Positions 33,626-42,254 of a DNA stretch of 64,000 nt are shown piece by piece (positions within the stretch are counted from its first letter, which is position 1; each line of letters opens with the position of its first letter). Source of the stretch: JADJSS01 sp046329815. GTDB lineage: Bacteria; Bacteroidota; Bacteroidia; Chitinophagales; JADIYW01. The stretch spans positions 1,798,001-1,862,000 of the forward strand of contig JAXLTY010000001.1 in the NCBI GenBank assembly GCA_046329815.1, read 5' to 3'. Made by a program: the position numbers and the translations under genes. The notes under the pieces are model-generated. The model saw only the letters and a program-made list of their open reading frames with translations, searched no databases and was not told where the DNA came from.

Positions 33626-34417
33626 ATGAACATTCTGCAATTTATTAAACAAAAGATAAGCGCGTATATACTTAAAAAGGCAACGCAAAACAAAACGATT
33701 GATATTGTTGAAGTACGAACGCAGGAAATTGGATTGACTTCGGTGATTACAGAAACGGATATTCGTATTAAAAATTCGTTTTTTTTGCCAATAACAATCT
33801 TGTCTATTGAAACAAAATTACTAAATCGCGATGGCGTGGAAATTGGCGCGATGAATTATAAACAACCACAGAAGCTGAAAGGAAACTCAGAGTTGATCTT
33901 GACTGCAACTTCCAGAATAAGTATTATTACTTCGATTTTTCAGGCGATATCACAGTTGTTTGCACATTCGATAAAGATGCGCAGTGTTGGTGTTTCTAAG
34001 ATAAAAGTGTTTTGGTTTACTATAGAAATTCCTGTTGATGATTATTTTGAAGTGCATCCAAGTAAAGTAAAGATTGTGAAAGATCTAACGGAAGAAGAAA
34101 AAGCGGAACGAGCCATTAAACAAAAAGAACGCATGGAAAAACAAGCGATAGAAAAAGCGGTCCGTAAAGAAAAAATATTGCAGCGCAGGCATGGTGCAAA
34201 CTATATTCCTAAAGAAGAGCGATTGATGATTAATAAAGATGAAAAAGGAACGATGAACGATGAACGATTAACGATGAATGATGAAGAAGCAATAAAAGAA
34301 ACAACTACTATAGATATTATTTTAGACGATAATATTATTGAACAAATTCCGGAAATAAAAGAAAATGAGCACATAGAGAAAAACATTGCAATCAAAAATG
34401 ACAATGGTAATTCGTAA
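33626..34417 (+). CDS. Hypothetical protein with heptamer-repeat insert
   Basis: A 263-residue protein. The N-terminal 150 residues look like a small beta-sandwich of LEA/WHy type (VITETDIRIKNSFFLPITILSIE, and VFWFTIEIPVDDYFEVHP). The rest is charged and probably disordered. Residues 209-220 are encoded by five tandem 7-bp repeats (34250-34284), so this stretch reads NDERLTMNDE. Nothing else is recognised. No signal peptide is obvious. Confidence 0.6.
   Translation: MNILQFIKQKISAYILKKATQNKTIDIVEVRTQEIGLTSVITETDIRIKNSFFLPITILSIETKLLNRDGVEIGAMNYKQPQKLKGNSELILTATSRISIITSIFQAISQLFAHSIKMRSVGVSKIKVFWFTIEIPVDDYFEVHPSKVKIVKDLTEEEKAERAIKQKERMEKQAIEKAVRKEKILQRRHGANYIPKEERLMINKDEKGTMNDERLTMNDEEAIKETTTIDIILDDNIIEQIPEIKENEHIEKNIAIKNDNGNS
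34250..34284. repeat. Heptanucleotide repeat in the 33626 gene
   Basis: Five tandem 7-base units (ACGATGA, ACGATGA, ACGATTA, ACGATGA, ATGATGA) in the coding region. They share the period and composition of the gldD repeat. Confidence 0.85.
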
Positions 34418-34442
34418 AGAAAATATATTAAACTGAGTTAGC

Positions 34443-35036
34443 TTAATACGATTCCTGAATTACAACTTTAAATCTTCCATTAGTAAGATTTTTAACATTT
34501 GAGCCATTACTAACCTTTAAATTAAATTCACCGCGTGCAAAAAAGTATTTTTCACCAGCAAATGTTTCTTTATATACAATGCTAGTGTATTTTATATAAT
34601 TACTAGGTAGTGAATTTTGATTATTATCTGTAGTATAATACACATTGTCAATATTTCCTTCAATTCCAGCCCAAGTTGAAGAGCTGTGATTACCTATACT
34701 TTCAACTGGTAATTTTGTACCCAGTACACTTCTGATATTTGATTCTGAAATATAATCTTGATTTGATTTTCCAAAATTAATTGTATAATATCTGAAATTT
34801 GTACCATTGCTGATAAATGATTGAACGGCTTCGCCGTCACCAGAAACAATCCCAGAGTTTGCACTTCCACCAATAGTTTTGGTTGTGCCATCTAATGTAA
34901 ATATTATATATCCATTAGATGTATCTACAGTGTTATTATTGTTATTGTTGTTATTATTATTGTTATTTGATTCATTTTTGCTGCATGAGATAGAGAAAAT
35001 GCATGTTAAAAGCAATAAATACGTAATTATTTTCAT
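34443..35036 (-). CDS. Putative lipoprotein with polyasparagine linker
   Basis: A 197-residue lipoprotein with lipobox SISC at residue 18, then 12 asparagines encoded by TTATTG-type microsatellite DNA (34927-34970), and a beta-rich domain (GYIIFTLDGTTKTIGGSAN to the end). Many Bacteroidota surface lipoproteins have such a flexible linker followed by a single sandwich domain. I cannot name the domain. The asparagine run is likely variable in length. Confidence 0.65.
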   Translation of the reverse strand: MKIITYLLLLTCIFSISCSKNESNNNNNNNNNNNNTVDTSNGYIIFTLDGTTKTIGGSANSGIVSGDGEAVQSFISNGTNFRYYTINFGKSNQDYISESNIRSVLGTKLPVESIGNHSSSTWAGIEGNIDNVYYTTDNNQNSLPSNYIKYTSIVYKETFAGEKYFFARGEFNLKVSNGSNVKNLTNGRFKVVIQESY

Positions 35037-35096
35037 AATGTAATTTTTGAAAATATAATGTTTTTTTTAAAGTAAAGGTGTTAAAAAAAATATTAA

Positions 35097-37487
35097 TTAT
35101 CTATTTGCCAAATAAAATTTAAAATAAGTACAATTGCTGACGATGTCTTTATAATAAGCTGTTTGCGAATAATTGTCTTTCAATTTCTTAAACAACGGTC
35201 TTGTTGAATTGGTGTACAGTAAACTGTAATTTGAATAGTAACCATAATTGACGTTTTGTTTTGCAAAAAAGAGATCGAGTTCGCATTTAGATGCCTGAAA
35301 AACGGCATTCGCTTTGAGCTCTTTATTCGTTGAAAGTAGTTCTGCTTTCAGAAAATAATCCATTGGTTTTTGTGGATCATTTACACTGATGGTACCGGTT
35401 CCATCGTTATAATTATATGGTTTCCTAATGGTGTTTGGAATGGTATTGTAGCCATAAATGTATGACAAATAATAATTGCCGCCTTCGTAAAAATGCAGGT
35501 TACGATAAAAACCATTCAGCGATGTATTGTAATAAAAATTACCTAACAAATAATTTGCTTTTGCTGCCTGTTCATCTTTGTTAACCGCTAGTTTTTTTAA
35601 TTGTAACAACGCTTCAACTAACTGTTGTTTGTTCATGTTTTTTGGAATGAAACTAAAATCTTTGTATGTACCATCTTTGAATGCAGCATTGATGTTGGAC
35701 TCAAAATAAGTATGAATATTGCTGCTGAAAATTAAGCATGAAATATTACTATAACCATTAAAAGATGCTTCTTTTGATTTCAAGGCATCGTTCCAACTGT
35801 TGCTGTAATCAATCGGATCGATACAACTGTAGTTTGCCGGCACTTTTTTATACCAAATCAAAGCATTTTCCAAGTCATCTTTTTTGAAATAATACGAACC
35901 TTTCAATTCGTGCAAAGCATCCAGCGTAATTTTTTCAGTAATTAATTGTTTTTCAAAATTAGATTTATTTTTAGTTGAAACAAAACTAATCAGATCATTG
36001 ATAATGTTAATATCCGGATTTCCATACAAACCATTCAATGTATTATGACATAAAAATGCTTTTGCTAAATTATTTTGTAAGATGTAATTGTGTCCTAAAA
36101 TATCATACACAAACGCTTTCTGCTTTTCGTCTTTGTTTTTTAAAAAATGGGTATAAATTTTTTCTTCTGCCGTTGCGTCAATGGTTTTCAAACTGCCAAT
36201 ATAAGCACAAAATTCAGTTCTGTTTTTTTGTTCATTAATTGCATTATCAGAAGAATTTATTTTTTGCGCAGTTGTTTGTGATTTTGTATAATCGCCATTT
36301 AATAAATACAAATGCGCCAGATATGCCTGCCAGAAATCAATGCGCTTTAGCTTGTTTTCTTTGAGCATCGTTTCTGTAAATAAAATCACCTTTTGCAGAT
36401 ATACTTTTCCGGTAGCATCCATCAACGGAAATGTGATTTTTTCTGAGTATGCACTTGGAATCTGAAATGCAGTGTGTTCTAATTGCAGCAATGCACGGCA
36501 CGCCATTAGTTCTAAGTGCGCGCTGTTTGGCGCAACCGCATAAATGTTTTTCATTTCCGATAAGCCATTAGAAAACTTATTAAAGCCACGCAATACATAC
36601 AATGCAGCTTTTTCATTTGGAGTTTTGCATAATAAAATAGCTTTGTCAAAACTCATCTGATTGGAAATGCGAAAACTTGCATAACAAGGAATTTTTCTGT
36701 CTGTTGTATTGTTAAACACTTCTGCGAAAACACCACCTGCTTCGGCAAATTTTTTCTGATTATATAATGCGCCGCCTTTTTGTTCCAATGCGTAATAATA
36801 AATCAATGTTTTTTGTTTCAATGGCTCCACATATGTATTGAAATAACGAATGGCATCATCATTGAAACCGCCGTAATGCGATAAACGTACCAACTGATAC
36901 GCAATGCGCAATTTGATGTCGTTGTTTTTTGTATTTGCATACAAAATATTTCCATCTTTTGCAGTTGACATAAATTGCGGTTTTGTCATTTTTTTTCTGG
37001 TGTAATACGAATTCCATTCGTTTTCATTTATTTCGTCAGATGCTGTAGCAAACGGTTCACATTTTTTTGCAAATATCAAATAGTTAATAGCTTCGATGCC
37101 TTTGTCTGTTAAGTATGCTTTTTGTTTGAGCGAATCATTGATGTTTTTTAGTGATTTTGAACTAATGATTTTTTGCAAATCGCTTGCCGAAGAATTATAC
37201 ACCAAATAACTTAAGTTACTTTCTGAAATTTGGTTGTCGAAATATTTCTTCCATTCTAAAATGTTATAATCAATTTGTACACTCGCTGATTGTGCTTCAT
37301 CAAACATACCTGCTTCATAGAAAGTAGCATCGTACGTCAGAAAAAATGGCTGTAACGATTTGTCTGAAATTAATTCTTGATTGAATAAATTATAGAATGA
37401 GGCGTCTTCAGAAACCCAAGCGCATGCTTGTGTCTTTGTAGAAAAATATGCTAAAGCAATTAATACAAGAATGGATTTTTTAATCAT
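35097..37487 (-). CDS. Secreted TPR-rich protein of unknown function
   Basis: A 796-residue protein with a signal peptide ending near TKTQA. Many helical repeats are visible through the sequence (for example MACRALLQLEHTAFQ, FWQAYLAHLYLLNGDY, LHELKGSYYFKKDDL), consistent with degenerate TPRs. The extreme C-terminus is tyrosine-rich. Its ATG overlaps the stop of the upstream lipoprotein gene by four bases (ATGA), so translation is coupled. No named domain is seen. Family-level conservation in Bacteroidota is likely but unverified. Confidence 0.75.
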   Translation of the reverse strand: MIKKSILVLIALAYFSTKTQACAWVSEDASFYNLFNQELISDKSLQPFFLTYDATFYEAGMFDEAQSASVQIDYNILEWKKYFDNQISESNLSYLVYNSSASDLQKIISSKSLKNINDSLKQKAYLTDKGIEAINYLIFAKKCEPFATASDEINENEWNSYYTRKKMTKPQFMSTAKDGNILYANTKNNDIKLRIAYQLVRLSHYGGFNDDAIRYFNTYVEPLKQKTLIYYYALEQKGGALYNQKKFAEAGGVFAEVFNNTTDRKIPCYASFRISNQMSFDKAILLCKTPNEKAALYVLRGFNKFSNGLSEMKNIYAVAPNSAHLELMACRALLQLEHTAFQIPSAYSEKITFPLMDATGKVYLQKVILFTETMLKENKLKRIDFWQAYLAHLYLLNGDYTKSQTTAQKINSSDNAINEQKNRTEFCAYIGSLKTIDATAEEKIYTHFLKNKDEKQKAFVYDILGHNYILQNNLAKAFLCHNTLNGLYGNPDINIINDLISFVSTKNKSNFEKQLITEKITLDALHELKGSYYFKKDDLENALIWYKKVPANYSCIDPIDYSNSWNDALKSKEASFNGYSNISCLIFSSNIHTYFESNINAAFKDGTYKDFSFIPKNMNKQQLVEALLQLKKLAVNKDEQAAKANYLLGNFYYNTSLNGFYRNLHFYEGGNYYLSYIYGYNTIPNTIRKPYNYNDGTGTISVNDPQKPMDYFLKAELLSTNKELKANAVFQASKCELDLFFAKQNVNYGYYSNYSLLYTNSTRPLFKKLKDNYSQTAYYKDIVSNCTYFKFYLANR

Positions 37488-38482
37488 AAAATAGATTTTA
37501 AATTCTGAACAGAATAATGCATTAAATTTGATGAATCTAACTGAAAAAAGATAACGTTTGGTTCCTTATTTTTTATTTTCTTGCGTAAAAAAGTAGTGCT
37601 TCTTGTCAGTTGTTCCTGAGAAATGCTTTCTGTTTTAATTTTAAAATCCTGGTACAAGTAATTTCCTTGCAAGTAATGATCTTTTTTTACCAAATAAAAA
37701 TTTGGTTTTATAGCTTGATAGACAGAAGTGTCTTTTAAATCTTCGTTTCTTATTCCATTTAATAAGCGTTTTTCACCAACCTGGTTTTCAATAATTGCCC
37801 AACTATAAATTGGCAATGCAATGTCTAATGTAATCGGATAATTTTGTAATACTGCGCAATAATTTTCAGCGATATCATTTTCTAAAATAGAATTTTTATC
37901 TGTAAAATCTAATGGATTTGAAGTAGCGTAATACATGAGAACGCCTTGTTTTAAAGGTGGAACACCTGTTTGTTCTTTGTCTTTAATTTGATGCAAACGA
38001 ATGGTGCAAGAATATTGATATTTTGGAAATTGTTTTTTGACCTGGTTTAAAAAATAAAAATAGTTGTTGCGTGTAGAAGTTGTCCAGTCGCAGTCAAACT
38101 GAATTTCCTGTAATTTATTATCAGAAATATTTGTGTATAAAAACTCGATTTGTCGGATGCAGTTTTTTGCCAGTTGTTCAATTTTTGCTTTGTCTAAATC
38201 TTTAAACGTTTCATTCGTTATAAAAACAACCGGAATTATTTGTTGCGATTTATTTTTTTGCTGAATTTGGATTTGACCTATTGGTTTAGGAGTGCCGTTT
38301 AAGATATCAATATCAAAAAAACGAACATATAATTTTTGAACATTTAGTTTGTCTAAATAAAGTTGCTCTGCAGCATCTATATTGTACGTTGTTTTCCAGA
38401 AATAAAAGGATGCTTGCTTTTTCGGACTTTCACATGAAAAAAAGAATAAAACACAAGAAAAGCAAACGATAATTTTCTTCAT
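37484..38482 (-). CDS. Lipoprotein resembling a DUF3142-type TIM barrel
   Basis: A 332-residue lipoprotein (lipobox FFSC, cysteine 17). The body has alternating strands and helices of a TIM-barrel kind: FYFWKTTYNIDAAE, LYVRFFDIDI, IPVVFITNETF, EIQFDCDWTTSTRNNYFYFL and MYYATSNPLDFTDK. The acidic pair in QFDCDW near residue 130 would be a natural catalytic site if this is a glycoside hydrolase-like protein, as for DUF3142. That is inference. Four-base overlap with the downstream 796-residue gene links the two. Confidence 0.7.
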   Translation of the reverse strand: MKKIIVCFSCVLFFFSCESPKKQASFYFWKTTYNIDAAEQLYLDKLNVQKLYVRFFDIDILNGTPKPIGQIQIQQKNKSQQIIPVVFITNETFKDLDKAKIEQLAKNCIRQIEFLYTNISDNKLQEIQFDCDWTTSTRNNYFYFLNQVKKQFPKYQYSCTIRLHQIKDKEQTGVPPLKQGVLMYYATSNPLDFTDKNSILENDIAENYCAVLQNYPITLDIALPIYSWAIIENQVGEKRLLNGIRNEDLKDTSVYQAIKPNFYLVKKDHYLQGNYLYQDFKIKTESISQEQLTRSTTFLRKKIKNKEPNVIFFQLDSSNLMHYSVQNLKSIL

Positions 38483-38535
38483 AAAGAACGAAAATACATT
38501 AATTTATGCAGAAACACAGTTGAGTAAAACATCAG

Positions 38536-39990
38536 TTATTGCACAATGCCATCACAATTGTCATCAATACCATTTCCAATAATTTCTGCAATAGGTAATA
38601 CTTCGCCTACACAAGTGCCCCAAAGACCAGCGCTGCAATTTTGTGTGCCCGATCTACATCTGCCAACACCTGCTGTTCCGGCCGGTCCTGAATAACATGA
38701 ACGTGTTAAACCTTCGTCAACTGTGCCATTACAGTTGTTGTCAATATTATCGCATACTTCCGTACTTGGCAAAACCTGACCTGTACATGTGCCCCATGTT
38801 CCTGCAGTACATACTTGAGTACCAGCACGACAAACACCTATGCCGGCAGTGCCGGCCGGTCCTGTGTAACAAGCTCTGGTTATTCCATCAACGGTACCAT
38901 CGCAATCGTCATCTATTCCGTTGCATGTTTCTGCAGTTGGCGAACCTGCGGTTGCACTACAAACGATACCGGTGCCCGCACCATTGCACACCCAGACTCC
39001 TGTTCTTGTGCATGCGCCAACGCCAACGGAACATGCGGATCCTTTTAACGGCCAGGTTTCGTCAATAGAACTGTTGCAATTGTCATCTACACCATTGCAT
39101 AATTCAGTTCTACCAGGGTTGATTAAATTATTGGCATCGTTACAATCTGTATTATTGGCAACATAACCAGATGGCGTAGAACACGCAGTTGTGAAAATAA
39201 TTGGATTTCCGTATCCGTCACCATCTGCATCTCGGTAGTATGTGTTTAAAGGAATGCCGTTATCAACAACACCGTTACAATCATCATCAATACCATTACA
39301 GGTTTCAGTAGTAGGAGAGCCGGCTGTTGCACTACAAACCAAACCTGTACCTGCGCCATTACAAATCCAAATACCACTTCTTAAACAGGCACCTGTGCCA
39401 ACAGTACAAACGCTGCCTTTTAGTGGAAATGCTTCATCAATTAAACCATCCTGATCATTGTCTTTATTGTCGCATAATTCCGGTGCACCAGGATAGATAG
39501 TTGGATCCTGATCGTTTCTGTCCAAGCTGTCAGAGACATAGCAAGGAAACGGTGCGCAGGCAAAAAGCGGTTCGCAGCGGTCACCATGTCCGTCACCGTC
39601 AGCATCTTTGTATATGTAGGTAAATAGATTACATTTCGGTGTAGCAATCCAATCGGTTCCGTTCCAAACCAGCACATCACCAACAGTGTTACCCATAATA
39701 ATATTATTAAAATTATAAGTTGGATTGATTCTTTCCCATTTGCTTAATGGTTGATTATACATAAAAAGCGCAGTGCTGTCTGTATCAAAAACTAATAATG
39801 AATTTGCCGGAGATGCAATAGATAAGCGAAGTGCTGCTGTCATTCTTGGAATTAAAAGCCCTTTGTTGTTGCTAGCCACATCTAACATAGCACTATTGTT
39901 TGGAGCGGCGCCGGTTGAGTTAATTCCTACATTTTGAGCGGATGCCAAATGAAAGAATAGAACTATAAGAATGAAGTATATCGTTCTCAT
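38536..39990 (-). CDS. MopE-type metal-binding repeat protein, secreted
   Basis: A 484-residue secreted protein. After the signal peptide (LASA) comes a Bacteroidota N-terminal region common in structural fibre proteins (NVGINSTGAAPNNSAMLDVASNNKG). From about residue 120 follow DADGDG calcium-type motifs and six copies of the MopE pattern of the type ETCNGIDDDCNGVVD. Two near-identical long repeats (about 55 residues) begin with LKGSVCTVGTGACLRS and LKGSACSVGVGACTRT. MopE domains bind copper or other ions. No type IX sorting tail is present. It starts a probable operon with the next two genes. Confidence 0.88.
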   Translation of the reverse strand: MRTIYFILIVLFFHLASAQNVGINSTGAAPNNSAMLDVASNNKGLLIPRMTAALRLSIASPANSLLVFDTDSTALFMYNQPLSKWERINPTYNFNNIIMGNTVGDVLVWNGTDWIATPKCNLFTYIYKDADGDGHGDRCEPLFACAPFPCYVSDSLDRNDQDPTIYPGAPELCDNKDNDQDGLIDEAFPLKGSVCTVGTGACLRSGIWICNGAGTGLVCSATAGSPTTETCNGIDDDCNGVVDNGIPLNTYYRDADGDGYGNPIIFTTACSTPSGYVANNTDCNDANNLINPGRTELCNGVDDNCNSSIDETWPLKGSACSVGVGACTRTGVWVCNGAGTGIVCSATAGSPTAETCNGIDDDCDGTVDGITRACYTGPAGTAGIGVCRAGTQVCTAGTWGTCTGQVLPSTEVCDNIDNNCNGTVDEGLTRSCYSGPAGTAGVGRCRSGTQNCSAGLWGTCVGEVLPIAEIIGNGIDDNCDGIVQ

Positions 39991-40039
39991 AATAAATGGT
40001 TTGCAGTAAAAATAAAGATTTTTTCTGAATAATTAAACA

Positions 40040-41032
40040 TCAATCATTCATCATCTTCCACAGTTTATCTTTCAGTTCCTGAATGTTTTCACTTGCCATC
40101 GCAGAAAAGAAAACATGAGGAATTTTTTTTGGAAGTTCTTTTGCCAGCATTTTCTTCAATTCATCATCTAAAAGATCAGACTTAGAAATACCAATGATTC
40201 TTGGCTTATTTACTAATTCTTTGTTGTATAATTTTAGTTCTTTTGCTAGAATCTTGTATTCTTTTTTAATGTCATCACTATCAGCAGGAATCATGAACAG
40301 CAAGCAAGAATTACGTTCAATATGTCTTAAAAACCGAACACCCAAACCTTTGCCTTCGTGTGCACCTTCAATAATTCCTGGAATATCAGCCATGATAAAA
40401 GATCGGTCATCGCGATAAGGAACCACACCTAAATTTGGCACTAATGTAGTAAACGGATAATTCGCGATCTCAGGTTTTGCGGCACTTACAACTGATAACA
40501 AAGTGGATTTTCCGGCATTTGGAAAACCAACTAAACCAACATCAGCCAATACTTTCAACTCCAATACTTTCCATCCTTCTTCGCCTTCTTCGCCTGGTTG
40601 CGCATAGCGTGGTGCTTGTCGAGTAGGTGTTTTATAATGAGCGTTTCCTTGTCCGCCGCGACCACCTTTCATCCAAACTACTTCTTGTCCGTCTTCCAGA
40701 ATTTCTACTTCTTTCTCAAATGTTTCGCCGTTTTTTGCGATCGTGCCTAAAGGCACTTCTATAATAATATCTTCAGCGCCTTTGCCGGAACGCTGACCGC
40801 CTTCTCCGTTTTTGCCATTGTCAGCATGAATATGTTTTTTGTATTTTAAATGCAGCAACGTCCAAAGTTGTTTGTTGCCTCTTAAAATAATGCTGCCGCC
40901 TTTTCCGCCATCGCCGCCGTCAGGTCCACCAAATTCGATATACTTTTCTCTATGAAAATGCACAGAACCTGCGCCGCCGTTTCCGGAACGGATAAATATT
41001 CTGACATAATCTATAAAGTTGCTGCCTTCCAT
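40040..41032 (-). CDS. obg: GTPase Obg (CgtA)
   Basis: A 330-residue Obg: glycine-rich N-terminal fold (FIRSGNGGAGSVHFHREK, about 10-155) and a G domain with GFPNAGKSTLLS (G1), DIPGIIEGAHEGKGLG (G3) and GISKSDLLDDE (G4 variant of NKxD). It lacks a long C-terminal extension. Obg binds the 50S subunit and links ribosome assembly to growth. A promoter box lies eight bases upstream, and adk is just upstream on the same strand. Confidence 0.97.
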   Translation of the reverse strand: MEGSNFIDYVRIFIRSGNGGAGSVHFHREKYIEFGGPDGGDGGKGGSIILRGNKQLWTLLHLKYKKHIHADNGKNGEGGQRSGKGAEDIIIEVPLGTIAKNGETFEKEVEILEDGQEVVWMKGGRGGQGNAHYKTPTRQAPRYAQPGEEGEEGWKVLELKVLADVGLVGFPNAGKSTLLSVVSAAKPEIANYPFTTLVPNLGVVPYRDDRSFIMADIPGIIEGAHEGKGLGVRFLRHIERNSCLLFMIPADSDDIKKEYKILAKELKLYNKELVNKPRIIGISKSDLLDDELKKMLAKELPKKIPHVFFSAMASENIQELKDKLWKMMND

Positions 41033-41040
41033 TGTTCCTG

Positions 41041-41048
41041 CAAAGATA
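41041..41048 (-). promoter_or_regulatory. Promoter -7 box of obg
   Basis: TATCTTTG on the minus strand is a perfect TAnnTTTG, eight bases before the obg ATG. Confidence 0.55.
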
Positions 41049-41059
41049 GAAATAAAAAA

Positions 41060-41087
41060 ACCTTCAAGGTTTTAAAACCTTGAAGGT
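41060..41087 (-). terminator. 28-bp perfect palindrome, terminator between adk and obg
   Basis: ACCTTCAAGGTTTT (41060-41073) is followed directly by its reverse complement (41074-41087), then seven T on the minus strand. It lies just after the adk stop. Confidence 0.75.
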
Positions 41088-41105
41088 CTGTATAAAAATT
41101 CTCTT

Positions 41106-41690
41106 CTATTTTATTTTGTTGATTTCTGCTATTAACGCTTCAGAAATTTCATTGATACTTCCAACGCCATTTAGCGCCACAAATTTATTTACTTTTTTAT
41201 AGTGTTCTGCTAATTGCGCCGTTTGTTTCAAATATACCTGGAAACGATTGCGAATGATGCTTTCATCCAAATCATCCGGACGCGGATTTTCAGATTGTTT
41301 TGCGCGTTCAATGATGCGATGCGTAATTTCATCTTCTTCTACTTCTAACGCTAACACTAAAGAAATTTCGGTTTTTTTCAGATCCAATAATTTGTCTAAA
41401 GCTTCTGCCTGTGGTTGTGTGCGTGGAAATCCGTCGAAAATAAAACCTTCTACTTTTCCTGCATATTCATCCAATTTATTAGACAACATACCGATGGTTA
41501 CTTCATCAGGAACGAGTTCGCCTTTGTCCATGTATTTTTTTGCAACAACGCCAAGTGGTGTTTCGTTTTTCAATTCTGAACGGAATAAATCGCCTGTTGA
41601 AATGTGCAGCAAGTTGAATTCTTCTGCTAATTTTACTGCCTGAGTTCCTTTACCGCTTCCAGGAGGACCAAACAAAATTAAGTTTATCAT
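41106..41690 (-). CDS. adk: Adenylate kinase
   Basis: A 194-residue adenylate kinase without the zinc-binding LID domain, the short bacterial type. Visible parts are the P-loop LFGPPGSGKGTQAVKLAEE, the AMP-binding STGDLFRSELKN, the FDGFPRTQPQAEALD segment, and the RPDDLDESIIRNRFQVY lid. It equilibrates 2 ADP with ATP and AMP. ATG 41690 is used; the longer frame begins with TTG. A perfect TATCTTTG box is 22 bases upstream. Confidence 0.97.
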   Translation of the reverse strand: MINLILFGPPGSGKGTQAVKLAEEFNLLHISTGDLFRSELKNETPLGVVAKKYMDKGELVPDEVTIGMLSNKLDEYAGKVEGFIFDGFPRTQPQAEALDKLLDLKKTEISLVLALEVEEDEITHRIIERAKQSENPRPDDLDESIIRNRFQVYLKQTAQLAEHYKKVNKFVALNGVGSINEISEALIAEINKIK

Positions 41691-41712
41691 TGGTGGTTTA
41701 AATTGTAAGCAA

Positions 41713-41720
41713 CAAAGATA
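41713..41720 (-). promoter_or_regulatory. Promoter -7 box of adk
   Basis: TATCTTTG on the minus strand is a perfect TAnnTTTG, 22 bases before the adk ATG. The heptamer repeat 41725-41759 begins four bases upstream and occupies the -33 region. Confidence 0.55.
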
Positions 41721-41724
41721 CAAT

Positions 41725-41759
41725 GGATTTAGGATTTAAGATTTAAGATTTAAGATTTA
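41725..41759. repeat. Heptanucleotide repeat upstream of adk
   Basis: Five tandem 7-base units (GGATTTA twice, AGATTTA three times). The array covers the expected -33 region of the adk promoter. Confidence 0.9.
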
Positions 41760-41893
41760 TTTGTGTTTGATTACTTTTTGGTAATGTTTGATTAATAATG
41801 ATTTGTGTTAAATCGACAAATTATTGAAATAAAAAATTACAAATAATGGAATTTTCTGAGAACGATTTGTGTTATACATATAAACTAAAGAAA

Positions 41894-42217
41894 ATGAACA
41901 ACACAACAGACGATTTCAAAAAAAATGACGATGCACTTTGGGCAATTGCTGAAAAACGAGCAAAATTTAAGCGTCATTTAACCATTTTTGCCATTGTGAT
42001 GGCGTTTTTATGGGTTGCCAATGTGTTTACACTATTGATCTTTACGCATGGTTTAGGTTTGATGACATTGATCTGGAGTGCGGTCTTGGTGCATCAATAT
42101 TGGAAAGCATATCATGACGATGATGATGAAACGATGACACAAAAAGAATTTGAGAAGTTAAAAAGAGAAAAAGGCGATATTAATTACAGAAGCAGCAATG
42201 AAATAAAAAACCTGTAA
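41894..42217 (+). CDS. 2TM domain protein
   Basis: A 107-residue protein with two membrane helices (HLTIFAIVMAFLWVANVFTLL and LGLMTLIWSAVLVHQYWKAY) and charged ends, the pattern of the Bacteroidota 2TM family. These domains often follow histidine-kinase-like or LytTR proteins but also occur alone, as here. I chose ATG 41894, which has AAAGAAA just upstream; an ATG at 41846 would add 16 residues that do not fit the family. No function is known. Confidence 0.75.
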   Translation: MNNTTDDFKKNDDALWAIAEKRAKFKRHLTIFAIVMAFLWVANVFTLLIFTHGLGLMTLIWSAVLVHQYWKAYHDDDDETMTQKEFEKLKREKGDINYRSSNEIKNL

Positions 42218-42254
42218 GGGCTTTTGCTATTCTGTAAACGGAAAGTGGTTTGCT

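Noticed and set aside
38643..39454. Plus-strand ORFs antisense to the MopE gene
   Set aside because: They mirror the cysteine and aspartate repeats of the real gene; no start context or homology.
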